Source of the DNA: Veillonella sp. | GTDB taxonomy: Bacteria; Bacillota_C; Negativicutes; Veillonellales; Veillonellaceae | Assembly: GCA_018367495.1 (NCBI GenBank) | Contig: JAGZGB010000058.1 | Location: 1 to 11,516 of the forward strand | Direction: 5' to 3' | Length of the DNA: 11,516 nt | Shown here: positions 1 through 7,286 of the stretch, piece after piece | Layout of the letters: the number at the start of each line of letters is the position of its first letter | Position numbering within the stretch: position 1 is the first letter of the stretch | Program-made: the position numbers and the translations under genes | The notes under the pieces: generated by a model | Seen by the model: only the letters and a program-made list of their open reading frames with translations | Databases searched by the model: none | What the model was told of the DNA's origin: nothing

Positions 1-2
1 TT

Positions 3-440
3 GCGCACACAAAATGGTTATGCAAATACCACATAGTATTTACACCTAAGTATAGATGTAAAGTTATATATAATCAATACAGAAATAGCTTACGTGAAAT
101 ACTGAGACGTTTATGTGAATATAAGGGCGTCAAGATTATAGAGGGGAATCTTATGGCGGATCATGAACATATGCTAGTATTAATCCCACCTAAAATATCA
201 GTTTCATCTTTTATGGGATATTTAAAAGGTAAAAGTGCACTAATGATGTTCGATAAACACGCAAACTTAAAGTATAAATTTGGAAATAGACACTTTTGGT
301 CTGAGGGGTATTATGTAAGTGCGGTAGGTTTAAATGAAGCTACCGTAAAAAAATATATACGTGAGCAAGAGTTACATGACCAAATGAAAGATAAACTTAG
401 TGTAAAAGAATATGAAGACCCTTTTAAGGGTAGCAAGTAA
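3..440 (+). CDS. tnpA: IS200-type transposase TnpA, 5' end outside window
   Basis: This is the single-strand HUH transposase (Y1 type) of an IS200/IS605-family element. The frame is open from the left edge. Reading from base 3 gives A-H-T-K-W-L-C-K-Y-H-I-V-F-T-P-K-Y-R, the usual N-terminal block of the family, so only about ten residues are missing and the ATG at 153 is internal. The family core S-V-S-S-F-M-G-Y-L-K-G-K-S, the N-R-H-F-W block and a K-K-Y-I-R-E-Q helix with the likely catalytic Tyr are all present. Two positions look off-family. The metal-binding HUH motif reads H-E-H (bases 162-170), where a hydrophobic residue is normal, and the P-K-Y-R block continues with Cys rather than the usual Arg. 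Either could weaken the enzyme. No tnpB follows. The family is certain; activity is doubtful. Confidence 0.9.
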   Translation, partial: AHTKWLCKYHIVFTPKYRCKVIYNQYRNSLREILRRLCEYKGVKIIEGNLMADHEHMLVLIPPKISVSSFMGYLKGKSALMMFDKHANLKYKFGNRHFWSEGYYVSAVGLNEATVKKYIREQELHDQMKDKLSVKEYEDPFKGSK

Positions 441-447
441 TATCTAT

Positions 448-580
448 CCCCTTTAAGGGGAACGTTACGAGTCAATGGCTATGCGGCTTGAACGTAGTGA
501 AAGCCAGCGCCTTTGGACGCTGGCCTAGTACCACGTGCTTATAGCCCGTGAGCAAACCACCCGTTTTACGGGTGGTCCTG
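448..580 (+). ncRNA. Structured 3' tail of the IS200 element (chain of stem-loops)
   Basis: Downstream of tnpA is a more GC-rich stretch made almost entirely of inverted repeats: 448-451 with 457-460, 485-489 with 501-505, 503-509 with 518-524 (7 bp), 532-535 with 547-550, and 556-563 with 569-576. The second and third stems share bases, so they are alternative folds. IS200/IS605 ends carry hairpins recognised by TnpA, and TnpB-bearing relatives encode a guide RNA in this place. Here there is no tnpB, so this may be transposon-end DNA, a relic of a guide-RNA scaffold, or both. Transcription is not shown by the sequence. Confidence 0.45.
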
Positions 581-587
581 ATTTTTT
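556..587 (+). terminator. Right-end hairpin of IS200, possible terminator
   Basis: A perfect 8-bp stem (556-563 with 569-576) closes on the 5-base loop TTTTA. After a five-base gap comes a run of six T (582-587). This matches the subterminal hairpin that TnpA binds at the right end of IS200-type elements. The T run would also let it act as a rho-independent terminator, insulating the downstream operon from tnpA. The gap before the T run makes the terminator role less certain than the hairpin itself. The exact cleavage site of the element cannot be fixed here. Confidence 0.6.
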
Positions 588-618
588 GCCGTAAATTATG
601 GTAAGGCTGAGTGGAATG

Positions 619-627
619 TGCTATACT
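619..627 (+). promoter_or_regulatory. Extended -10 promoter of the defence operon
   Basis: TGC followed by TATACT (622-627) is a good extended -10 element, 45 bases ahead of the XRE start codon. No convincing -35 lies 16-18 bases upstream (TGGTAA at 599-604), which is usual for extended -10 promoters. It is the only plausible promoter seen ahead of the six-gene run, so it probably drives the whole operon. A small XRE gene in first position suggests autoregulation, but no clear operator palindrome was identified. Confidence 0.5.
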
Positions 628-672
628 TTTGTTAATTGAAACTTCATAAACACAAATATTAGAGGTGAAGAT

Positions 673-888
673 ATGAAGATTAGCTATAATGGATTATGGA
701 AAATTTTAATCGATAAGAATATGAATAAAAAGGAGCTTGCGGAGAAAGTCTCTATTGCACCTGCAACTATTGCAAAAATGGGCAGAGGTGAGTTCGTTAG
801 CATGGAAGTTTTATATAGGATTGGGAAGAAACTAAATGTTGATTTTAAGGATATGATTTCAATCGTAAATGATGAGGAGAGTGAATAA
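673..888 (+). CDS. XRE/Cro-type helix-turn-helix regulator (71 aa)
   Basis: This is a compact DNA-binding protein of the Cro/CI (XRE) type, essentially only the HTH domain. The helix-turn-helix lies at about residues 18-40, with K-K-E-L-A-E-K-V as the first helix and A-P-A-T-I-A-K-M as the recognition helix. Residues 44-60 continue the five-helix bundle. An AGAGGTG ribosome site at 661-667 supports the ATG at 673. Small solo XRE proteins of this sort often precede restriction-modification genes on Firmicute mobile elements and time or damp their expression. Its stop codon abuts the mod start (TAA then ATG), so translation is probably coupled. The target is not shown; autoregulation of the promoter at 619-627 is an inference. 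Confidence 0.88.
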   Translation: MKISYNGLWKILIDKNMNKKELAEKVSIAPATIAKMGRGEFVSMEVLYRIGKKLNVDFKDMISIVNDEESE

Positions 889-2861
889 ATGGACAAGAAT
901 ATTTTTGAATTAGTCGAAGAAGTATTGAAAACAAATACAAAGTACATTTCCGAGGGTGGGAAATTACTGAAGGCTGTTGTCTATAGTGATGTCATGGCAA
1001 TGAATGAAAATCTCTTATCACTTCTCCTTTCAGAAGAAAAAATTAAGGTAAGTTTTTTTTTGAGCGTGAACGGAACGCTTGTTTTCGATAAGCAAAAGTT
1101 TGCTTGGTTTATTGAATCAAAGGAGTTTTTACCAGATTCCTATACAAGCTATACCAATAAAATCGGACTAACACATAACAGAGAATTTCTCTCTAAGTCA
1201 AATGATGTTGTCTAGACTTCCCATATAAAGATTGCGTTTTGGAAGGTGGTCAAGATAAGGAAGATCAGAAGCGAAAAGAAATTCTTTATAATGAAATCAT
1301 AGCAAGTGATGAGATTAGCAAGATGCTTGCACCTAAGGTTTTTACAAAGGCTAAGAGGTATACGAAAGATAGTGTAGAAGAAAACATTACATTTGAAGAG
1401 AATGATAATCTAATTATCAAAGGAAACAACCTCATTGCACTTTCAAGCTTGCTTAAAAGGTATGAGGGAAAAATAAAGTGTATATTTATTGATATACCAT
1501 ACAATACGGGTAATGATAGTTTCAATTATAATGATGACTTTAATCAATCAACATGGTGTTTGTTTATGAAAAATAGACTAGAAATTGCGTGCAGATTATT
1601 AAAGCCAAATGGGAGTATTGCAATCTATGTAGATAACAATGAGATTGGATATTTACAAGTGCTCATGGATGAAATTTTTGGAAGGGAAAATAGAGGATCG
1701 TTGATAACTGTTAAAAGAGGTTCTGTTACAGGGCATAAGGCAATAAATCCAGGAGTTGTAAATGTTATAGAATATATTATGATATATTCTAAAAATAAGC
1801 CTCAATGGAATCCTAATAAAGTATATAAGGCTAGAGGACGCAATGACAGGTATAATAACTTTATAAAAAATAGAGAAGCTGATATAGAAAAATGGGAATT
1901 CATTAGTTTACAAGAAGCATTCTCAGAATACAAAGGCATTCCCAAAAATCAACTAAAAAAATCTCTTGGTACAAAATATGAAGATGAATTATATGATTTT
2001 GTAAAGAATAATGCAGAATCAGTGATACAGTTTGCATACCCTGATGAAGAAGCGGTCGGGCAAGAAACAAGGGAATTGATACACCTTTCTAAAGAAAATC
2101 CTACAAAAGTATATTTGCAGAAACGAGAAAAAGAGCTTGATATTTATTTAAGAAAAGGTCAAAGACTGCTGTTTTATTCTGATAGACTAATGGATATAGA
2201 TGGAGAATTGGTAACTGGTGAATTAGTTTCTGATTTTTGGGATGACGTGTTGCCAAATGATCTTGCAAGTGAGGGAACTGTAACTTTCAAAAAAGGAAAG
2301 AAACCTGAAAAAGCGGTTAAACGAGTGTTAGAAATTCTGACGCAATCTTCAGATGATATTGTGCTAGATTTTTTCATGGGGAGTGGAACTATTCCGGCTG
2401 TTTGCCAAAAGATGAATCGCAGATATATTGGCATAGAGCAAATGGATTATGTTGAAGATATTTCATTAAAGCGACTTAATGCAGTTATTGATGGATCGGA
2501 TAGAAAAGGGGTTTCAAAAGCCGTCAATTGGCAAGGTGGAGGCTCCTTCGTCTACTGTGAGCTTCTCGAAAACGCAAACTCTCTTATCGACAAAATCCAA
2601 TCTGCCACTGAGGATACAATCCAGAATGTTAAGGCTGAAATCTATTCCGATGAGCGTATTGTGCCATACATCACAAGAGCAGAATTAGAGAAGGCTGATG
2701 ATGAGTTTGCTTTGCTTTCCTTAGATGAGAAGAAAAAGGCACTTATCGGCTTAGTGGATAAGAACAAGCTCTATGTAAATTTTTCAGATATGAACGATGA
2801 AAGCTATGAAGTGTGTGATTCAGATAAGGCATTTACGAAGTCTTTCTATGCGGAGGTCTAA
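889..2861 (+). pseudogene. mod: Type III restriction-modification DNA methyltransferase Mod, frameshifted
   Basis: Mod methylates adenine at an asymmetric site and supplies sequence recognition to the type III enzyme. The gene is in two frames. The first runs 889-1215 (108 aa, start after GAGGAG at 874-879) and ends at TAG. The second is open from 1206 and continues to 2861. Adding one T near 1207-1211 restores an unbroken 657-residue protein through V-L-D-F-P-Y-K-D, the expected length for the family, so this is one gene with a single-base loss. Beta-class motif order is visible: motif IV as D-I-P-Y-N-T-G (D at 1491; the usual form is D-P-P-Y), a target-recognition region at about 1690-2330, then SAM motif I D-F-F-M-G-S-G-T (2367-2390). 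The second piece has only a TTG (1239) without a ribosome site, or ATG 1323, to restart from. Probably inactive, unless the frameshift is a sequencing error or is bypassed. Confidence 0.88.
1053..1061 (+). repeat. Homopolymer T9 inside mod
   Basis: Nine consecutive T lie in the 5' part of the mod reading frame, encoding part of S-F-F-L (residues 55-58). Tracts of this length are prone to slippage, and type III mod genes in several bacteria are switched on and off by repeat tracts. Loss or gain of one T would truncate Mod early. It does not explain the frameshift near 1210: gaining a T here would lead to a stop (TAA) soon after the tract instead of joining the downstream frame. Confidence 0.75.
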
Positions 2862-2862
2862 T

Positions 2863-5475
2863 ATGTCGGAGCAGTTTTTATACGAAAAATTAGATACAGC
2901 AAAGGAAATGGGATATGGAGTTGTTTTACCTGAAATAATAAAAAGTGGTCTTTCTAAGATAATTTCACTTAGAGAGTACCAATTAGAGGCTTTTTCAAAT
3001 TTCGTTCTGTATTTTGAAAATGAGCATCTAAGAAAAAACAAGCAAGTTCATACCCTTTTCCATATGGCAACTGGCAGTGGTAAGACGGTTATTATGGCTG
3101 GATTGATCTTGTACCTATATACGAAGGGTTATCGTAAGTTCTTGTTCTTTGTTAATCAGACGAATGTATTGGAGAAAACGATTGATAATTTCACCAATTC
3201 TTTATCCAACAAGTATCTTTTTAACGATGTCATAGAATACCTAGGTAATAAGGTCAAGATTAAAAGGGTAGAGAACTTTAGTGGTGGAACGCTAGATGAT
3301 GATATTGAAATCCTTTTTACGACTACGCAAAAACTTCATATGGACTTGTTTGAAACTAAGGAAAATTCTCTAACTTACGATGATTTTGAAAATCATAAGG
3401 TTGTCTTTATCTCCGATGAAAGCCACCACATCAACTCACTCACTAAGAAGCCGACTAAATATGAAGAAGAAGCTGCGACAAGCTGGGAATATTCGGTTAC
3501 TAATGCTTTTGCTAGTAATAAGGACAGCATCATGCTTGAATTCACGGCTACCTGTGATTTGAAAGATGCAAATGTATTACAGAAGTATCGAGATAAAATC
3601 GTCTTTAACTATCCACTCCTTTCTTTTAGAGAAAGTGGGTATACCAAGGACTTTCAAAACTTTGCAACGGATACCAATCTATGGACAAGAACGCTCATGG
3701 CTCTTGTGATGAGTGAGTATCGGAGGTTTTTATTTGCAGACATAAAACACAATATAAAGCCGGTAGTCATGCTGAAGTCCCAAAAGATTGATGAATCGAA
3801 GAAGTTTTATGAAGAGTTTTTCAGAAAAATTAAGGAGCTTACAAGTTATGACCTTATGAATCTGGAGCTTGTAGGGATTGAAAAATTAACGGAGGCTATT
3901 CAGTATTTCAAAGGTAAAGATGAAACTTTGGAAAATCTGGAACATTCTATCAAGAACGCTTTTGCAGAAGATACGTCCATCATCATGAATGGCTCATCTG
4001 ACAATAATAAGAAAAATCAGTTGCTCGTTAATTCCTTAGAAGATCTAGATAATCCAATCAGACTGATTTTTGCCGTAGATATGCTAAATGAAGGTTGGGA
4101 CGTCTTAAACCTCTTTGATATTGTTCGTCTGTATGACACAAGACAAGGAAGTGGAAAAGCAGGAAAAATTGGTGCTTATACCATCAAAGAAGCACAGCTT
4201 ATTGGAAGAGGTGCAAGATACTGCCCTTTTGTTGTCGATGATGACGAACTAAAGTTTAAGAGAAAATATGATGGAGATATATCAAATCCGAATCGTCTCT
4301 TAGAAACGATGTATTTTCATAGTAAAAACGACTCAAGATATATCTCTGAGCTAAAAAATGCTTTGATTGAGACTGGATTGCAAGCCCCTGATCCAATAGT
4401 TTTGGAATACAGATTAAAAGACGAGTTTAAGGATAGCGAATTCTATAAGAACAGTTTTGTGTATTCAAACAAAAGATTACCAAAAGGAAGAGAAGAAGTA
4501 CATTCTCTTGAACCTAGTATGCGAACAAAAACACATTACTATACGGCTCTATCGGGTAAGGGGAAAATTTTCAACCTTTTTGGGGATGATATTGCAAGCA
4601 CAGCCTCAGTAAAAACGAATATTAAAAAACTTAAGTTTAAAGAGATTGGTTACAATATTTTGCTTGGGGCTATTGAGTGCTTTGAAGAGTTACGCTTTGA
4701 CATACTAAAAGCGAAGTATCCATCGCTAAAATCAATGAAAGAGTTTTTAACATCGGATGATTATCTAGGCAAAGCAAATGTGGAAATAACATATACACAA
4801 GAGGAACTCACTGGAAAGATTATCTTTGCCGCCGTAAAGCACGCACTGGAGAAAGTTGCCTCACATGTTTTAGCAATTAAGCCAGAATTCATTGGTTCAA
4901 CGGAGTTTGAACCGAAGCAGCTTAGCTCCGTGCTAAGAGATAAGACGATTAGCTTGACGGCAATCGAAGCAAATGGAGGGAAGGGAAATTCTCAAAATTT
5001 CTGTTCCAACGAGGAGTATAGACTGGATCTTTCCAATGAGAGCTGGTATGTGTTCAATGACAATTATGGAACCAGTGAAGAAAAGCTTTTCGTTAAGTAT
5101 TTCAAGACCAATATCGAGACAAAACTTAAGAATAAGGACTTGGAATACTATGTGATTCGTAATGAGAGAATTCCAGAGCTTGCAATATACTCTTTTGAAG
5201 CTGGAGAACGTTTTGAGCCTGATTTTCTGCTGTTTGTCAGAAAGCAAAGAAAAGAAGGAAGCAAGACATATCAAGGATATGTTGAACCTAAAGGCAATCA
5301 GCTTTTAGAGAATAACGCTTGGAAAGAAGAATTTTCCTTGCAGATCAAGGATAAGCACTCACTTGCAGGTTTATTCGCAGATAGTTATAAAATCATCGGT
5401 TTCCCATTCTTCAATAATGAGAATAGAACTTGCGAGTTTGAAAAAGCAATAGATGAATGGATTTTGACTTTATAA
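2863..5475 (+). CDS. res: Type III restriction enzyme Res subunit (helicase-nuclease)
   Basis: Res is the DNA-translocating and cutting subunit that works in complex with Mod. ATG 2863 follows CGGAGG (2851-2856) and lies one base after the mod stop, so the protein is 870 residues. An in-frame ATG at 2797 lies inside mod and is unlikely. Superfamily 2 helicase motifs are intact: Walker A A-T-G-S-G-K-T (69-75), Walker B D-E-S-H (185-188), motif III T-A-T, motif V in N-E-G-W-D-V, and motif VI Q-L-I-G-R-G-A-R (445-452). The C-terminal PD-(D/E)XK nuclease reads P-D at 786-787 and E-P-K at 808-810. The length is in the family's range. Type III Res needs Mod for site recognition, so with mod frameshifted this intact subunit should be harmless and idle. 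Confidence 0.95.
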   Translation: MSEQFLYEKLDTAKEMGYGVVLPEIIKSGLSKIISLREYQLEAFSNFVLYFENEHLRKNKQVHTLFHMATGSGKTVIMAGLILYLYTKGYRKFLFFVNQTNVLEKTIDNFTNSLSNKYLFNDVIEYLGNKVKIKRVENFSGGTLDDDIEILFTTTQKLHMDLFETKENSLTYDDFENHKVVFISDESHHINSLTKKPTKYEEEAATSWEYSVTNAFASNKDSIMLEFTATCDLKDANVLQKYRDKIVFNYPLLSFRESGYTKDFQNFATDTNLWTRTLMALVMSEYRRFLFADIKHNIKPVVMLKSQKIDESKKFYEEFFRKIKELTSYDLMNLELVGIEKLTEAIQYFKGKDETLENLEHSIKNAFAEDTSIIMNGSSDNNKKNQLLVNSLEDLDNPIRLIFAVDMLNEGWDVLNLFDIVRLYDTRQGSGKAGKIGAYTIKEAQLIGRGARYCPFVVDDDELKFKRKYDGDISNPNRLLETMYFHSKNDSRYISELKNALIETGLQAPDPIVLEYRLKDEFKDSEFYKNSFVYSNKRLPKGREEVHSLEPSMRTKTHYYTALSGKGKIFNLFGDDIASTASVKTNIKKLKFKEIGYNILLGAIECFEELRFDILKAKYPSLKSMKEFLTSDDYLGKANVEITYTQEELTGKIIFAAVKHALEKVASHVLAIKPEFIGSTEFEPKQLSSVLRDKTISLTAIEANGGKGNSQNFCSNEEYRLDLSNESWYVFNDNYGTSEEKLFVKYFKTNIETKLKNKDLEYYVIRNERIPELAIYSFEAGERFEPDFLLFVRKQRKEGSKTYQGYVEPKGNQLLENNAWKEEFSLQIKDKHSLAGLFADSYKIIGFPFFNNENRTCEFEKAIDEWILTL

Positions 5476-5512
5476 GGTTTGTTCATGATGAAAGATATGA
5501 GAGGAGTACTGA

Positions 5513-6619
5513 ATGGTAAAAAGAGACGATGAGATTTTACAGTCATTATCTGATTTAGATTTATCACCAACAATGGAGAAAAATGCTAGAGATAAATATG
5601 CAGCCTTGTCAAAGTACTTAGGTGAGCATGGGTTAGATTCGGATTTTTATCCACAAGGTTCTTTTTTGATAGGGACAACAATACGCCCATATCGTGATGG
5701 TAAAGACCATGATTATGATTTGGATGTATTGGCGATACTGAAAAGGAAAAAGGCAGATACAGATGCTAAAAGTGTAAAAAACGATGTAGGAGATTGTATT
5801 AAGGCAAGTGGAGTTTATTCTGACAAGCTAGAAAAGGAAGATAGAAACTGCTGGACACTAAAGTATGCGGATATATCTGATGATGTCGGCTTCTCTTTAG
5901 ATATTGTTCCATCAGTTGATGAAAATGTTGCGATTAAACAAGACATCGTCAATTCGGGAGTCTCTTATTCTAACGCAATGAAAACTGTTGCTATCACAGA
6001 TAAGGAAGCATATTCCTATGATTGGCTTACAAGTAATCCACTTGGATTCGGTGACTGGTTTATAGCTATTAGCAATCAGCATTTAAGCAATGCAATGAAA
6101 ACTAAGCAATATAGTAATTTACCAGTGGAAATAAGGATGATTTATGCTAGTGTGGAGAAAATTCCGACCTATTACTATCGGTCAAATTTGCAAAGAGCCG
6201 TTCAATTCATTAAGAGGCACAGAGATATTTATTATGATCGAAGTAGGTTGAGCAAAGATAGACCTTCTTCAATTCTTATCTCAGTTCTTGTGGCAGACTG
6301 TGTAAAAGATAACTGGTATATGTCGGTTTCTGATATTATTCATGCTTTTGTGATTGGTTTTAACAGTGGCAGTATATCTATTATGCGGGGTGATAAAATC
6401 CTCAATCCAGTTGATTTGAGAGAGAATCTTCTTGATAGAGCCTCTGAAAGTATGATGAATAATATGAGCAAATGGGTTTCTTCTTTAAATGTTCTTATGA
6501 ATATCGAGGATGAGCGTAATTTTAAGCAGAGTATTCATAATGATGTAAATTCAAGAGTGTTCTCGGATGCTTTTGCAAAGCCAGCAATCATCACACCTAC
6601 AAAGCCATGGAAGAAGTAA
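5513..6619 (+). CDS. CD-NTase, cGAS/DncV-like cyclic nucleotide synthase of CBASS
   Basis: This 368-residue protein is a SMODS-type nucleotidyltransferase that makes a cyclic di- or trinucleotide alarm signal on phage infection. The active-site signature is complete: Q-G-S-F (48-51), then D-Y-D-L-D (67-71) giving the D69/D71 metal pair, and the third acid D130 in F-S-L-D-I-V-P. GAGGAG at 5501-5506 supports ATG 5513. It follows res by 37 bases and precedes the E2-like gene by one base, so CBASS is probably co-transcribed with the restriction genes. The E2 and 4TM neighbours identify it as CBASS rather than an unrelated nucleotidyltransferase. The product nucleotide and the clade cannot be read from the sequence. 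The C-terminus ends P-W-K-K, not the small Gly/Ala end associated with E2-type conjugation of the cyclase. Confidence 0.9.
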   Translation: MVKRDDEILQSLSDLDLSPTMEKNARDKYAALSKYLGEHGLDSDFYPQGSFLIGTTIRPYRDGKDHDYDLDVLAILKRKKADTDAKSVKNDVGDCIKASGVYSDKLEKEDRNCWTLKYADISDDVGFSLDIVPSVDENVAIKQDIVNSGVSYSNAMKTVAITDKEAYSYDWLTSNPLGFGDWFIAISNQHLSNAMKTKQYSNLPVEIRMIYASVEKIPTYYYRSNLQRAVQFIKRHRDIYYDRSRLSKDRPSSILISVLVADCVKDNWYMSVSDIIHAFVIGFNSGSISIMRGDKILNPVDLRENLLDRASESMMNNMSKWVSSLNVLMNIEDERNFKQSIHNDVNSRVFSDAFAKPAIITPTKPWKK

Positions 6620-6620
6620 G

Positions 6621-7286
6621 ATGAGCTATGTATTGAACGAAGAAATACAAGAGATATTAGGTGGACAACCTAAATTAACACTTGAGGAAAGCTCTAAAGA
6701 GTTTATTATCCAAGGAGTATATGAGTACTCCTTGGATTTTGATGGGTACATTGCTCAGGGGGAAAGAAAGATAAAGCTTACTGTTGTGAATAATTTCCCC
6801 AACAGCATACCAAAGCTTTTTGTATATGACAATCCTAAAAAAATGGAACACATCTATACAGATGGTAGTGTTTGTTTAGCAACAACAGGTGAAATGATTT
6901 ATTTCCTAACAGAGAATCCATCCTTGATTGCTTTTGTTCATAAATTTGTGAATGCTTTCATTTTTACAATGCACTGGTTTGAAAAATATGGAACTTATCC
7001 GTTTGGAGATAGAAGTCATGGATACAAGGGTTCACTTGATTATTATTTGGGTGATTTAAAGCTCACAAAAGAGCAATATAAAGCAATGGTCTCTATTATC
7101 TATGGCAATAGATATAGAGGGCATATGCCTTGCATTTGTGGTTCTGGCAGAAAGCTTAGAGCTTGTCACGGAAAATACATGCTTCCAATTATTAAGAATC
7201 CAGCGTATAAAAATGAGTTTCTAAATGAAGCTTGTGGAATATTAACGGAGGATGGGAAAATTGTCAGTAAAAAATCCACAAAATAA
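6621..7286 (+). CDS. E2-like conjugation protein of CBASS with C-terminal SEC-C zinc motif
   Basis: This 221-residue protein has two parts. Residues 1-145 look like a prokaryotic E2 (ubiquitin-conjugating) fold. There is a beta-rich start, then N-F-P-N-S-I-P as the family's P-x-x-x-P turn, then H77 and the likely catalytic Cys85 in H-I-Y-T-D-G-S-V-C-L. In E2-only type II CBASS such proteins act on the CD-NTase without E1 or JAB partners, and neither is encoded here. Residues 171-184 form a SEC-C metal site, C-I-C-G-S-G with C182 and H183, which may bind zinc and a partner or ribosome. ATG 6621 begins one base after the cyclase stop, so coupling is likely; a longer in-frame reading from 6567 would overlap the cyclase and is not favoured. 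The E2 assignment rests on the motif and the context. Confidence 0.82.
   Translation: MSYVLNEEIQEILGGQPKLTLEESSKEFIIQGVYEYSLDFDGYIAQGERKIKLTVVNNFPNSIPKLFVYDNPKKMEHIYTDGSVCLATTGEMIYFLTENPSLIAFVHKFVNAFIFTMHWFEKYGTYPFGDRSHGYKGSLDYYLGDLKLTKEQYKAMVSIIYGNRYRGHMPCICGSGRKLRACHGKYMLPIIKNPAYKNEFLNEACGILTEDGKIVSKKSTK
7247..7251 (+). promoter_or_regulatory. Ribosome binding site deciding the effector start
   Basis: GGAGG lies inside the end of the E2-like gene. It is nine bases from TTG 7261 and zero from ATG 7252, which favours the TTG codon. A weak TTG start would keep a toxic membrane effector at low level; that purpose is an inference. Confidence 0.55.

Noticed and set aside
153..155. ATG 153 as transposase start
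   Set aside because: Conserved transposase sequence continues in frame to the left edge of the window.
419..460. CCCTTTTAAGGG and CCCCTTTAAGGGG as a paired operator
   Set aside because: The first lies in the tnpA coding end and both fit the hairpin-rich IS tail; nothing links them to a regulator.
684..947. Minus-strand frame opposite the XRE gene
   Set aside because: Low-complexity Ser/Phe-rich translation, antisense to a well-supported gene.
1239..2861. An independent 540-residue methyltransferase starting at TTG 1239
   Set aside because: The codon has no ribosome site and the frame continues upstream to 1206 with conserved Mod sequence, so it is the second half of a frameshifted gene.
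2797..2862. Longer Res starting at ATG 2797
   Set aside because: The extra 22 residues are the mod 3' end read in another frame; ATG 2863 has a good ribosome site and a normal start sequence.
4933..5274. Minus-strand frame of 113 codons inside res
   Set aside because: It is antisense to conserved Res sequence, has no ribosome site and no recognisable protein features.
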